From assembly GCA_965222005.1 (NCBI GenBank), contig OZ244935.1:930001-994000 (forward strand): a DNA stretch of 64,000 nt, given 5' to 3'. The stretch comes from CBDCTM01 sp965222005. Its GTDB lineage: Bacteria > Bacteroidota > Bacteroidia > Chitinophagales > Saprospiraceae. Shown in pieces: positions 48,990 through 58,548 of the stretch (its first letter is position 1; the number at the start of each line of letters is the position of its first letter). The notes under the pieces were generated by a model. That model was not told the DNA's origin. It did not search any database and was given only the letters and a program-made list of their open reading frames with translations. The position numbers and the translations under genes were made by a program.

Positions 48990-51005
48990 ATGCTTTCAAA
49001 TATGAATACTCCGATGCTAAAACTCATGATCTGTCTTATCCCGTTTTTATTGACTGCTTGCCTGGCAGCTCAGCCTGCCACAGGCTATACTACCAAAAAA
49101 ACGGCTAAAGGAAAGGCCAAAAAGCACTATGATGCAGCAATGGCGCTTAATATGAAGGATGAAAACGAAAAAGCTATCAAAGAATTTGAAAAAGCCCTTC
49201 GGCAAGACCCCCGCTTCATTGATGCGCAGCTCCAATGGGCCGCGCTAAAGTATGTCATGACCGATTTCAAGGCTGCCGAAACAGGTTTTGAAAAAGTATT
49301 GGCCATCGATCCGGCCTACAATAAAAAAGTTATCTATACGCTGGGGCTAAGTGAAATGCGGCTTGAAAAATATGAGGAAGCGGCTGGTCATTTTAAGCAG
49401 TACCTCGATGCCAAGCCTAAAAATACTTCGCTGAAGCAAAAGGCTGACCGCATGTGGCATAAGGCCGCTTTTATGGCAAAAGCCCTGGCAGAGCCGGTGC
49501 CTTTCCAACCCGTCAAACTGGGGCCAGCCATCAATAGTGAGCAAAGATGGGAGTACTTCCCCTCTCTAACCGCCGATGGCCAAACCCTCGTTTTCACCGC
49601 ACTGGTTGATGGCCAGGAGGATTTTTATATGAGTCAATACAAAGAGGGAACATGGCAAAAAGCCCAGCCTATCAACGATATCAACACGCCCGGCAACGAA
49701 GGCGCACAGAGTATTTCGGCCAATGGCAAACTGCTTGTATATACTGGCTGTGATCGAAAAGACGGCTACGGAAAATGCGATCTTTATTTCTCAGAAGTTA
49801 AAAACGGCCGCTGGACTACTCCAAAGAATATGGGAAAAACCATTAATTCTGCCGCCTCCGACAAGCAGCCTGCTCTTTCCGCCGATGGCCGCACTATGTA
49901 TTTTGCCAGCAACCGCTCAGGAGGCCAGGGCAAATACGATCTCTGGGTTACTTACCGAAATATTCAAGGCAGCTGGAGTAAGCCCAAAAATCTTGGCGCT
50001 ACCATCAACACTTCTTTTGACGAAAACTTTCCCTTTATCCATCAGGATGGGCAGACCCTCTACTTTGCTTCGGAAGGGCATCCGGGAATGGGAAAGTATG
50101 ACCTGTTTTTCACCCAAAGCCTGCCAGATCACAATTGGGCCAAGCCAAGCAACCTCGGCTACCCGATCAATACCAAAAATCACGAAACGAGTTTGATTAT
50201 CAGCCTCAACGGCCGTACTGCCTATTTCGCCTCAGACAGAGACTATCTGCAAGCTCCCAACACGCCTGTAAAACCACGCACCCCTACAGATATTTACCAG
50301 TTTGATCTCTACGAAAAGGCCCGCCCACAGCCTGTTACTTATGTTCGAGCTACCGTGATGGACGCTGAAAAGGAGAGCTATCTGCAGGCAAAGGTAGAGT
50401 TTATCGATTTGGAAAGCGGGCAGCTCCATGCCATCACTTCTTCCGATGAGGAAGGTAGCTTTTTGGTATGCCTGCCAACGGGAAAAGATTATGCCCTCCA
50501 CGTTTCTAAAGAACATTATGCCTTCCATTCTGAAAATTTCAGCCTCCACAATACCGCTTCTATCGAAAAGCCTTACTTAATAAAAATTGAACTCCAACCA
50601 ATTAGCCCGCTGGCTATAAAAACGAAGCATACAAAGGCGAAGCCTATTATCCTCAAAAATGTATTCTTTGATACGGGTTCGGCTGAACTGCGAGAAACCT
50701 CATTCATCGAACTGGACCGCTTGAAAAAATTGCTGGACGATCAGCCCGGCATTCATATCCGCATCAACGGGCATACAGATAATGTGGGCAGCGAGCAGGA
50801 CAACCTGCTACTGTCCAATCAGCGGGCGAAGGCCGTTTATGCCTATTTAGTACAAAAGGGTATTCAGCCCGGCCGACTGGAATTCAAAGGCTTTGGAGAA
50901 TCGGCCCCCATAGCCGAAAACGACTCAGAGCAAGGGCGCCAGCAAAATCGGCGGACCGAATTTGTGATCACTGCCAATACCAAAATCCCGGCTAAAAATC
51001 CATAA
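48990..51005 (+). CDS. PorE-like lipoprotein: TPR, PD40 propeller, CRD and OmpA domains
   Basis: A 671-residue protein; starts at 48990, 49002 or 49014 are possible, the last giving MLKLMICLIPFLLTAC, a lipobox with Cys at 16. TPRs cover about 38-150; PD40 repeats about 165-430 (SLTADGQTLVFTALVDGQED, YFASNRSGGQGKYDLWVTY, LYFASEGHPGMGKYDLFFT); a carboxypeptidase-regulatory-like fold about 440-530 (TYVRATVMDAEKESYLQAKV); and an OmpA domain about 550-665 (INGHTDNVGSEQDNLLLSNQ RAKAVYAYL). This is the domain order of PorE, which anchors the T9SS to peptidoglycan. It precedes the M20 peptidase gene convergently. Confidence 0.85.
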   Translation: MLSNMNTPMLKLMICLIPFLLTACLAAQPATGYTTKKTAKGKAKKHYDAAMALNMKDENEKAIKEFEKALRQDPRFIDAQLQWAALKYVMTDFKAAETGFEKVLAIDPAYNKKVIYTLGLSEMRLEKYEEAAGHFKQYLDAKPKNTSLKQKADRMWHKAAFMAKALAEPVPFQPVKLGPAINSEQRWEYFPSLTADGQTLVFTALVDGQEDFYMSQYKEGTWQKAQPINDINTPGNEGAQSISANGKLLVYTGCDRKDGYGKCDLYFSEVKNGRWTTPKNMGKTINSAASDKQPALSADGRTMYFASNRSGGQGKYDLWVTYRNIQGSWSKPKNLGATINTSFDENFPFIHQDGQTLYFASEGHPGMGKYDLFFTQSLPDHNWAKPSNLGYPINTKNHETSLIISLNGRTAYFASDRDYLQAPNTPVKPRTPTDIYQFDLYEKARPQPVTYVRATVMDAEKESYLQAKVEFIDLESGQLHAITSSDEEGSFLVCLPTGKDYALHVSKEHYAFHSENFSLHNTASIEKPYLIKIELQPISPLAIKTKHTKAKPIILKNVFFDTGSAELRETSFIELDRLKKLLDDQPGIHIRINGHTDNVGSEQDNLLLSNQRAKAVYAYLVQKGIQPGRLEFKGFGESAPIAENDSEQGRQQNRRTEFVITANTKIPAKNP

Positions 51006-51011
51006 ATACGT

Positions 51012-52483
51012 TTACTTGCAACTGTTGAGCACCAACTGCCGATAGAATCGCAGCACATTTTTATACCCTTCCTGGCTGATCCGCTCATCAATGCCATGTA
51101 TCCTTGAGAGATCGGATTTGTCCAGCCGGACCGGGAAGAAACGATAGATATTTTGGCTCAGTTCATGGAAGTGCCGGCTGTCCGTTTGAGCAATGACGAG
51201 GCAGGGAGCCACCACTGCTTCCGGAAATACTTCGAGGCTTGTTTTTTCGATTACCCGATACCCAAATGTTTCCGTACCTGCCACAGGAGACGGGTTGGCA
51301 GAGCTTTGGGCAGCCTTTTCTCTCACCTCTATACGCTCATCACTAATCACTTCACGGATGTATGCCTTTGCCGTTTCCACTGTTTCGCCTGGTCGAATGC
51401 GTAGATTGACCACTGCAGTGGCCTCGGTAGGCAATACGTTTTCTTTGACACCACTGCGTAGCATGGTTGGTGCCACCGTAGTGCGGATGGCCGCATTGGT
51501 AGTAGAATTGGTAGATAGCTGCCGTAGGATGAGCCCCTCAAAAAGCCACAGATTGGCCATCACGGCTTTGAAAGGTTGATCCATTTCCGGGCCGAGCTGG
51601 CTAAAAAGCTTACGCATCGGCCCGTCGATACTGGCGGGAAAGGGATGGTCGCTCAACTTGCTGAGTGCTGTACTGAGCAAACCAATGGCAGTTTCAGCGG
51701 GTGGCATAGAAGAATGTCCGCCCTGTTCGCTTTTGGCAACCAGCTCCAGGGTGGTATAGCCTTTTTCACTAATACCGATAAGCGCAGCAGGTCGATTGAG
51801 GCCATTCAAGGCATCATTTAGGATCACCGAGCCTTCATCCAGGATGTACTCAAACTGAATACCCTGCAATTTAAAATGACTGGCAATAGCTCTGGCACCA
51901 TTCAGTCCACCGACTTCTTCGTCGTGCCCACAGGCCAGGTAAATACTACGCTCGGGCTGATATCCCTCCACCAACAGAGCCTCAAAAACTTCCAAAGCTG
52001 CCAAAATATTGACCTTGTCATCAAGGGTGCCGCGCCCCCAGATGAATCCGTCAGCCAGGCTGCCGCTATAGGGGGCAGCGTCCACAGAGCCGTGCTGGCT
52101 GCTTCCATCGGCACTACATCAATGTGCGCCATAAGCAATACCGGCGCCAGTGCGGGTTTGTTGCCAGGCCAATGATATACAAAGCTGTAATCGTGAATGG
52201 TGTAGAAATTGAGTAAAGAATCGCAAAGGGGATAATTTTGCTTGACAAAGCTGAGAAAATCTAAAAAGGCAGCAGTATCGATATGTGTTTCGTAGGAAGT
52301 GGTTGGTATTTGCACAGCCTTCGAAAGCCGGTGGATGGCCTGTTGGTCGATTTTCACAGCAGTGACGGCTTCAACTTTCCTTTGCACGGAGTTAAAATTG
52401 AAACTGTGGAAGGCGATTATGCCGCACACTATTAAAAGGCCAATCAGCAGAAAGCGGAAGAGCCATTTGAGGAGCTTTTTCAT
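51012..52483 (-). pseudogene. M20 family metallopeptidase with a single-base frameshift
   Basis: Two overlapping frames together encode one M20 carboxypeptidase. The upstream frame gives a membrane anchor (KKLLKWLFRFLLIGLLIVCG), then LLMAHIDVVPMEAASTALWT LPP and runs out of frame; the downstream frame gives PYSGSLADGFIWGRGTLDDK, ACGHDEEVGGLNGARAIAS and AQTDSRHFHELSQNIYRFFP. Zinc ligands (HIDVVP, GRGTLDDK, DEE, the late His) are present in the two parts. The break lies at a run of five G (plus strand 52071-52075); six would restore 490 residues in one frame. It may be an assembly error, a true mutation or a phase-variable tract. Confidence 0.85.
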
Positions 52484-52499
52484 GAGCGGGTAAAATTGG

Positions 52500-53372
52500 T
52501 CAGTACGTGTGCTGTTTCAGCAAATTGAGCAAATATTCGCCGTAGCCACTTTTGATGTATTCCTGACCAAGCCTTTCGAGCTTGGCATCATCAATAAAGC
52601 CCATCTCATAGGCTACCTCCTCTATGCATCCGATCTTCAGGCCCTGCCGTTCTTCAATCACCTGAATAAACTGGCCTGCCTGTAGCAGCGATTGATGGGT
52701 ACCTGTATCGAGCCAGGCCACCCCACGTCCCAGCACACCCACCTTCAGCTTGCCCAGCGCCAGGTAATGCTTGTTGACATCTGTAATTTCATACTCTCCA
52801 CGAGCGCTAGGTTCCAGATTTTTGGCAACTTCAACCACCGAATTGTCATAAAAATAAAGGCCGGGGACGGCATAGTTGGACTTGGGCTGCTTAGGCTTCT
52901 CTTCAATAGAGAGCGCATTGAAGTCAGCATCAAACTCTACAACGCCATAGCGCTCGGGATCGGCTACCGGATAGGCAAATACTACGCCGCCATCCGGATT
53001 GGCGCTTTCCTGCAATAGCTCTTTGAGGCCATTGCCATAGAAAATATTGTCGCCCAGAATGAGGGCTACGCTATCGTTGCCGATAAAAGATTCGCCGAGC
53101 ACAAATGCCTGAGCCAGACCATTGGGGGTGTGCTGCTCTATGTAGGAGAAGCTGCAGCCGATCTTGCTGCCATCGCCCAACAATTTCCAAAAATTGGGCA
53201 AATCCTGCGGGGTGGAGATGATGAGAATCTCTTTGATTCCTGCCGACATCAGTATGGACAGCGGGTAGTAAATCATGGGTTTATCATACACCGGCATCAT
53301 TTGCTTGCTCATGGCCAGTGTAAGAGGATAGAGTCGGGTACCAAGCCCTCCGGCTAAAATAATTCCTTTCAT
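52500..53372 (-). CDS. rfbA: Glucose-1-phosphate thymidylyltransferase
   Basis: A 290-residue RmlA: GIILAGGLGTRLYPLTLAMS KQMMPVYDKPMIYYPLSILM (residues 3-42), LGDNIFYGNGLKELLQESAN, PKSNYAVPGLYFYDNSVVEV and LGRGVAWLDTGTHQSLLQAG. It joins dTTP and glucose 1-phosphate, the first step to dTDP-rhamnose and other deoxysugars for O-antigen or exopolysaccharide. The rest of the rml operon is not here. It is a single gene with 39 bases to the response regulator gene downstream in plus coordinates. Confidence 0.96.
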   Translation of the reverse strand: MKGIILAGGLGTRLYPLTLAMSKQMMPVYDKPMIYYPLSILMSAGIKEILIISTPQDLPNFWKLLGDGSKIGCSFSYIEQHTPNGLAQAFVLGESFIGNDSVALILGDNIFYGNGLKELLQESANPDGGVVFAYPVADPERYGVVEFDADFNALSIEEKPKQPKSNYAVPGLYFYDNSVVEVAKNLEPSARGEYEITDVNKHYLALGKLKVGVLGRGVAWLDTGTHQSLLQAGQFIQVIEERQGLKIGCIEEVAYEMGFIDDAKLERLGQEYIKSGYGEYLLNLLKQHTY

Positions 53373-53411
53373 AATGAACTATGTGTGTGAAATTGAGGAG
53401 CGGGGCCATGC

Positions 53412-53789
53412 TCAGGCACTGGCCAGCTGCATCTCCTGAAAGATACGCTTTATACGGAGTATCAGCTCGTTGGGTTTAAAAGGCTTGGTGATAAAGTCGG
53501 TAGCACCCAGGCGAAAGGCTTCCAGTACGATGTCATCCTCTTCGAGCGCCGAGATAATGATGACGGGGAGTGCGCTTTTCATCTGCTTGCGGATGTGGTC
53601 GATCAATTCGAGGCCGGAGATATGAGGCATCATAATGTCAGCCACCAGAATATCGGGCTGCTCTTCCTCTACTTTTTGCAATGCCTTTTTGCCATCTTCG
53701 GCGATTATGACATCATAGCCTTGCTTGCGCAGGCGGAATTCGAGGGCCGTCAGCATTATTTCTTCGTCTTCGCAGATTAAGATTTTCAT
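53412..53789 (-). CDS. Stand-alone CheY-like response regulator
   Basis: A 125-residue single REC domain: ILICEDEEIMLTALEFRLRK at 3-22 with the acidic pair, phospho-acceptor Asp in ILVADIMMPHISGLELIDHI (about 50-52), and the conserved Thr/Ser and Lys in IISALEEDD and FITKPFKPNEL. No output domain. It lies downstream of the Hpt and hybrid-kinase genes on the same strand and may be the terminal receiver of that phosphorelay. Confidence 0.9.
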   Translation of the reverse strand: MKILICEDEEIMLTALEFRLRKQGYDVIIAEDGKKALQKVEEEQPDILVADIMMPHISGLELIDHIRKQMKSALPVIIISALEEDDIVLEAFRLGATDFITKPFKPNELILRIKRIFQEMQLASA

Positions 53790-53915
53790 ACAATCCCTTT
53801 GGCATTTCTAAGGAAAAAGCAGCAGCCTGATTGATGTGGCTGCAAATAAGAAGGCCAAAGATATAAAGAAAAATTGACATTTATGATCCTGCTACAGCTA
53901 AGCTTCTATGGTCGC

Positions 53916-54275
53916 TTACAGTTTTTGACAAACAGCCTGCAACTCCTCAAGTGCCTTGGGGCAGAGGTCTGAGAGGATTAGAAGCAATGGTGGAATGCGC
54001 TCAACTTCCTGCTGTTTTTTGGCTATTTGCTCAATGTCGCGATTGGCCGCTGTCATGACAGGATTGCCTACAAAGGCCAGGGTAGATTTCATCTTGTGGC
54101 TGACCGAACTGAGCTCCTCCCACTGAGCGTATTGCTGCAAGGATTGCATTTTTTCAATTTCCTGTGGCAGCTCCTCCACCAGCATCTCGATCATCACTTT
54201 TTTCATTGACTCGTCGCCTTCCGACATCATGTCCATATACTCCAGATTGATAAAATTGAAGGCATTCTCATTCAT
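53916..54275 (-). CDS. Hpt-domain phosphotransfer protein
   Basis: About 119 residues from ATG 54275 (a second ATG at 54284). The helical core includes FINLEYMDMMSEGDESMKKV MIEMLVEELPQEIEK and ELSSVSHKMKSTLAFVGNPV, with the phospho-accepting His in SHKMKSTLAFVG (HxxKS pattern). It would relay phosphate from the hybrid kinase to a receiver. It overlaps the kinase gene end by eight bases, indicating coupled expression. Confidence 0.85.
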   Translation of the reverse strand: MNENAFNFINLEYMDMMSEGDESMKKVMIEMLVEELPQEIEKMQSLQQYAQWEELSSVSHKMKSTLAFVGNPVMTAANRDIEQIAKKQQEVERIPPLLLILSDLCPKALEELQAVCQKL

Positions 54276-56622
54276 TGTAACCATTATGCTTATTTATATA
54301 TTTTGCAATTTTAGTGAATAACTGTTCCGGATCAAAGGGCTTGAGCACAAAGTCATCCATCCCAAACTCTTTGAATTTCTCATCCTTGGCGATATGTGCA
54401 TGCGCCGTCATCGCCAAAATAGGCGTGTTGGCAACAGCGGGCATATTGTTTCTTATATAATTAGTGGCATCGTAGCCATCCATTACGGGCATTTGTATAT
54501 CCATCAGGATGATATCAAATGTATGTTCTTTTAGCAAGTCAACCGCAATTTGCCCATTGTCGGCGATCGTGATCTCGATTTTGTCTTCGTACTGGCGCTC
54601 CAGGGTTTTGCGGGCTACCAACTGGTTCATCTTGTGGTCTTCCACCAGCAACAGGCGAATGGTTTTGCTGGTATCCAGAATAGTTTCATTATTTATTTCA
54701 TCTTCCTTCTTGCCCACTTCGATCTGTTCACCAATTTCAAAGATCATATCAAAATGAAAATTCGAGCCTTCGCCCAGCTCGCTGGACACGCCGATGCGCC
54801 CGCCTTGATGCTCGACCAGGTTTTTGGCAATGGATAAGCCCAGTCCGGTACCTTCGTAAATGCGATCTTTGCTGCGAATGCGGGTAAAGGTATCGAAAAT
54901 AGCACCCAGCTTATTTGCCGGGATGCCGATGCCCGTATCGATCACTTCAAACTTCAGTTGGACATTGCTTTCCGTTTTATTTATGACCCCTACCCGAATT
55001 TTCACAGAGCCCACATCGGTAAATTTGACTGCATTGCCTACCAGATTATACAACACCTGATTGAGCCGCAGCTTATCTCCCATGATATAGCGAGGCACAT
55101 CCGGAGCAATATCCAACTCCAGATAAATATCTTTTTCGGTAGTTTTATATTGCATCACATTGATGAGATTCATCAACAGCTCATGCAAATCAAAGTTTTT
55201 GTGCTCAAACTTTAGCTTGCCATTCTGTATGGTTGATATCTCCAAAATATCATTGATGATGCCCAATAATATTTCCGATGATTGCTTGATGGAGTTGATA
55301 TATTCGCCCTGCTCTTTGTCATGTTTCATTTTGATCAGCAGATTGCTCATCCCCAAAATGGCATTCATCGGGGTGCGCATCTCATGGCTGATGCTGGCAA
55401 TAAATTGCTCCTTCATCTGAGCTGACTCGCGGGCTACATCGCGGGCTTTGCGCAACTCTTCTGCCTGCTTACGCTCCGTGATGTCGCGAAGGATGCCATT
55501 ATACCCTACAAATTCTTCCGCATCATTGAGGTTGGCAGTGAGCAGGCAGTAACGCCGCTCGCCATTTTTACCTACCACTTCCAGCTCTACATCCTGCACC
55601 ACTTTATTGGTAGTCAGCCGATCAAGAAAAGTGTCCTCCTGCGGAAATTCAAAAAAGCGATGAATATCATCTATTGCCTTTAGCTCATCCGGAGAGTAGC
55701 CCAGCAAATCCGCTGTAGCTTCATTGAAATCCACCAGTTTTCCCTTCAATGTGCATATATAAATGGCATCTTTGGATTTGTCGAAAATGTCCTGATAGCG
55801 CTCCTGGCTCTTGGCCATTTCCTGTTCGGCCACCTTTCGCTCGGTAATATCCTGAATAATGCCATTCAACACCAACTGCCCCTTTGTGTTTTTATTGAGA
55901 GCACATTGTACAAATATGAATCTCGATTTGCCATCAGGCTGGGTGATCCTGATGTCTTTTTTGATAATCGTATCGTTGGATTGCGTCTCCTGATAAAATT
56001 TGCGAAATAGCTGGAAAGAGGGCGCCATTTGCTCGATTTGGTCGAGTGGCACAGCCGTTTTGTGGGGGGGGTGGCCAAATATCCTGTACACCTCATCGGA
56101 AGCGGTAAACAAGCCGCTACCCGGGTCAAATTCCCAGTTGCCGATATGGGCAATGCGCTGTGACTCTTCCAGCCGTTTCAATATACCGCTGCGCTCTATC
56201 GAAAAGCGGAGTGACTTGGCCAGCAGATCGGCATCAAAAGCTCCTTTGATCAAAAAATCCTGCGCCCCGGCTTTCACCGCATTGATACCCAGGCGCTTAT
56301 CGGAAAGACCTGTTAGGACAATCACGTTATTATCCGGAAATTTTTCCAACAACTTCTCCAAGGTTTCAAAGCCTCTGCTGTCCGGCAGGGTAAGATCGAG
56401 CAACACGGCTGAAAAGTCTCCTTCCTCCTCGAGTGCTGCCATCCCTTCGGCCAGCGTGGTTTTTTTGGTGATCTTGCAATGCAACAAATCCGACTCCCCT
56501 AACAACAGCTCTACCAGGCGAGCATCACCAGGGTTATCCTCGATCAATAATACTTTGTTGAAATTATTGAATGCGGATTGGTCGTTTTGCATCACGGCAG
56601 CTTTGTCAGTAAAAGTATCCAT
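54268..56622 (-). CDS. Hybrid sensor histidine kinase (REC-PAS-PAS-HisKA-HATPase-REC)
   Basis: About 784 residues from ATG 56622; a GTG at 56625 is also possible. An N-terminal REC domain (about 23-145: VLLIEDNPGDARLVELLLGE, AVLLDLTLPDSRGFETLEKL) is followed by two PAS domains (about 155-280 and 285-405, both ending in ITERK-type sequence), a HisKA (about 415-440: FIASISHEMRTPMNAILGMS), a HATPase (LNQVLYNLVGNAVKFTDVGS, GIGIPANKLGAIFDTFTRIR, GTGLGLSIAKNLVEHQGGRI) and a C-terminal REC (LLLVEDHKMNQLVARKTLER, DIILMDIQMPVMDGYDATNY). It lacks membrane helices, so it senses a cytoplasmic signal through PAS or is itself phosphorylated. The Hpt gene overlaps its 3' end. Confidence 0.93.
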   Translation of the reverse strand: MDTFTDKAAVMQNDQSAFNNFNKVLLIEDNPGDARLVELLLGESDLLHCKITKKTTLAEGMAALEEEGDFSAVLLDLTLPDSRGFETLEKLLEKFPDNNVIVLTGLSDKRLGINAVKAGAQDFLIKGAFDADLLAKSLRFSIERSGILKRLEESQRIAHIGNWEFDPGSGLFTASDEVYRIFGHPPHKTAVPLDQIEQMAPSFQLFRKFYQETQSNDTIIKKDIRITQPDGKSRFIFVQCALNKNTKGQLVLNGIIQDITERKVAEQEMAKSQERYQDIFDKSKDAIYICTLKGKLVDFNEATADLLGYSPDELKAIDDIHRFFEFPQEDTFLDRLTTNKVVQDVELEVVGKNGERRYCLLTANLNDAEEFVGYNGILRDITERKQAEELRKARDVARESAQMKEQFIASISHEMRTPMNAILGMSNLLIKMKHDKEQGEYINSIKQSSEILLGIINDILEISTIQNGKLKFEHKNFDLHELLMNLINVMQYKTTEKDIYLELDIAPDVPRYIMGDKLRLNQVLYNLVGNAVKFTDVGSVKIRVGVINKTESNVQLKFEVIDTGIGIPANKLGAIFDTFTRIRSKDRIYEGTGLGLSIAKNLVEHQGGRIGVSSELGEGSNFHFDMIFEIGEQIEVGKKEDEINNETILDTSKTIRLLLVEDHKMNQLVARKTLERQYEDKIEITIADNGQIAVDLLKEHTFDIILMDIQMPVMDGYDATNYIRNNMPAVANTPILAMTAHAHIAKDEKFKEFGMDDFVLKPFDPEQLFTKIAKYINKHNGYNE

Positions 56623-56671
56623 CACCTGACTTCCAGTTTATCCCGATTTGGTAAATATGCCTGCTCCCAGG

Positions 56672-57022
56672 CTAATCACGAGGTATAAATACAAATGTTG
56701 CACCAATTTTATGGATGATGAATACACACAAATAGGACTTGGGGTCTTTATAAATTTGTTGGAAATCATCTACTTTTTCAGGGCTAATCAACTGTTTGGT
56801 GGCAAATTCTTCCAGCGAAGAGGCATTGATTGACCAGGCTTCGGGGCGGGCGGTCTTATCAACCAGTGGCAGCCCGATATCAACAGCCGATACCTGATGC
56901 GCTACAAAGATCGGATAATCCGTCACTTCATTATCGAGGATCGTATCGGTAGCGCCTGCCATCATTTTCTTGTAGGGTACTAAGGCCAATTCGATTTCTT
57001 TGTATTTCTCTTCCGTTTGCAT
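56672..57022 (-). CDS. Small protein of unknown function
   Basis: A 116-residue cytoplasmic protein (QTEEKYKEIELALVPYKKMM ... IFVAHQVSAVDIGLPLVDKT ... SYLCVFIIHKIGATFVFIPR). No signal peptide, no membrane helix. The conserved look of VAHQVSAVDIGLPLVDK suggests a real gene, but I know no family. It sits between rlmD and the hybrid-kinase gene. Confidence 0.55.
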   Translation of the reverse strand: MQTEEKYKEIELALVPYKKMMAGATDTILDNEVTDYPIFVAHQVSAVDIGLPLVDKTARPEAWSINASSLEEFATKQLISPEKVDDFQQIYKDPKSYLCVFIIHKIGATFVFIPRD

Positions 57023-57077
57023 GCTGCAATTTAGGCAATTTTACAGTACTCTCCTCTATTTTCCAGCCACGAGCTGC

Positions 57078-58484
57078 TTATGGGCGTAGCTGCAAAAGCG
57101 CTACGTTTTCCACATGGTGGGTATGCGGAAACATATCCACGGGCTGGGCTTTCACCACTTCATAGGCATCGCTCAGCAGGGCAAGGTCGCGGGCCTGAGT
57201 AGCCGGATTGCAGCTTACATACACTATGCGTGGAGGGGCCAATTGTAGCAGCATGTCCACCACTTTGGCGTGCATGCCTGCCCGCGGAGGGTCGGTAATC
57301 AGCAAATCGGGCTTTCCATGCCGCGCAGCAAATTCTTCCGTCAAAATGCTTTTTACATCGCCCACATAAAACAGCGCATTATCGATTTGGTTGAGTCGCA
57401 TGTTTGTCTTTGCATCCTCAATAGCCTGCTCGACCTCCTCGATTCCCACTATCTGCTTGCAGTCTTTAGCCAAAAACAAGGCAATGCTTCCAATACCTGT
57501 GTACAGATCATACACATTTTCCGATCCGCTCAGTTCTGCAAAATTCCTCACCACCTCAAACAATCGAACGGCCTGGCGAGTATTGGTCTGAAAAAAGGAT
57601 TTCGGCCCGATCCTAAATGTGATATCCTCCAGCATTTCTTCTATAAAACCCGGCCCATAGTACGTCTCCATGTCAAGATCAAGGATGAAGTCGTTCATTT
57701 TCGAATTGATGCAATAGATCAGCGTAGTAATTTCGGGCAATTGCCGGAGCAGTTCGTCTAAAAACAGCTTCCGGTTTTCCTCATCATCGCTAAAAAAGCT
57801 AACGATCAGCATCACCTGCCCGGTGCTGGAAATACGGATCATGATGTGCCTCAGAAAGCCTTCCAACAGCCGGAGATCAAAAAAGTGGTGCCCCTGGTCT
57901 TTCGCAGTTTGGCGGACTATATTGCGGATTTTATTGGACGGCTCGTATTGAAGGTAGCAATGGGTAATGTTGACGATTTTGTCAAAGGCACGGGGACGAT
58001 GGAAGCCCAGCACATCTTCCAGGTTGGAAACGTCGGAGCTGATCTCTTCGCGAGTCAGCCAACGTTTGTTGGAAAAAGTATATTCGAGTTTGTTTCTATA
58101 GTATTCCGTTTCACTGGAAGGGAGGATAGAAAGCCATTCTTTGACTCTCACCTTCCCGATTCTCTCCAGAGCATCTCTGACCCTCTTTTCTTTGTGGAAC
58201 AATTGAGCCTGGTAGGTAATATGCTGCCAGCGACATCCGCCACATACTCCAAAATGGTTGCAAAACGGCTCCGTACGGTCTGTCGAATATTTGTGGAAAT
58301 GGGTTGCCGTACCTTCCATAAAGCCCTTTCGCTTTCGGTACACCAATACGTCCACCACATCGCCCGGCGCCACTCCTTCCACAAATACGACCTGCCCGGA
58401 GGCATCCCTGCCTACAGAGCGCCCCTTGTTCGCAATGCCCGTTATTTCTATGTCGGTCAGATTTTTTTTCTTCTTTCTTGCCAT
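57078..58484 (-). CDS. rlmD: 23S rRNA (uracil-1939-C5)-methyltransferase
   Basis: A 468-residue RlmD/RumA. An N-terminal TRAM domain (about 10-65: KGRSVGRDASGQVVFVEGVA PGDVVDVLV) is followed by an iron-sulfur motif FCNHFGVCGGCRWQH and the SAM domain YDLYTGIGSIALFLAKDC, LLITDPPRAGMHAK and the catalytic Cys in IVYVSCNPATQARDLAL. It methylates U1939 in helix 70 of 23S rRNA. It is the only complete RNA methyltransferase here and stands alone. Confidence 0.94.
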   Translation of the reverse strand: MARKKKKNLTDIEITGIANKGRSVGRDASGQVVFVEGVAPGDVVDVLVYRKRKGFMEGTATHFHKYSTDRTEPFCNHFGVCGGCRWQHITYQAQLFHKEKRVRDALERIGKVRVKEWLSILPSSETEYYRNKLEYTFSNKRWLTREEISSDVSNLEDVLGFHRPRAFDKIVNITHCYLQYEPSNKIRNIVRQTAKDQGHHFFDLRLLEGFLRHIMIRISSTGQVMLIVSFFSDDEENRKLFLDELLRQLPEITTLIYCINSKMNDFILDLDMETYYGPGFIEEMLEDITFRIGPKSFFQTNTRQAVRLFEVVRNFAELSGSENVYDLYTGIGSIALFLAKDCKQIVGIEEVEQAIEDAKTNMRLNQIDNALFYVGDVKSILTEEFAARHGKPDLLITDPPRAGMHAKVVDMLLQLAPPRIVYVSCNPATQARDLALLSDAYEVVKAQPVDMFPHTHHVENVALLQLRP

Positions 58485-58548
58485 TCAGTGTTTATTTAGG
58501 CTGAAACACGCAGACAGGTAGTTTTCCGGCTTCCGCCTCTGATCCGTT

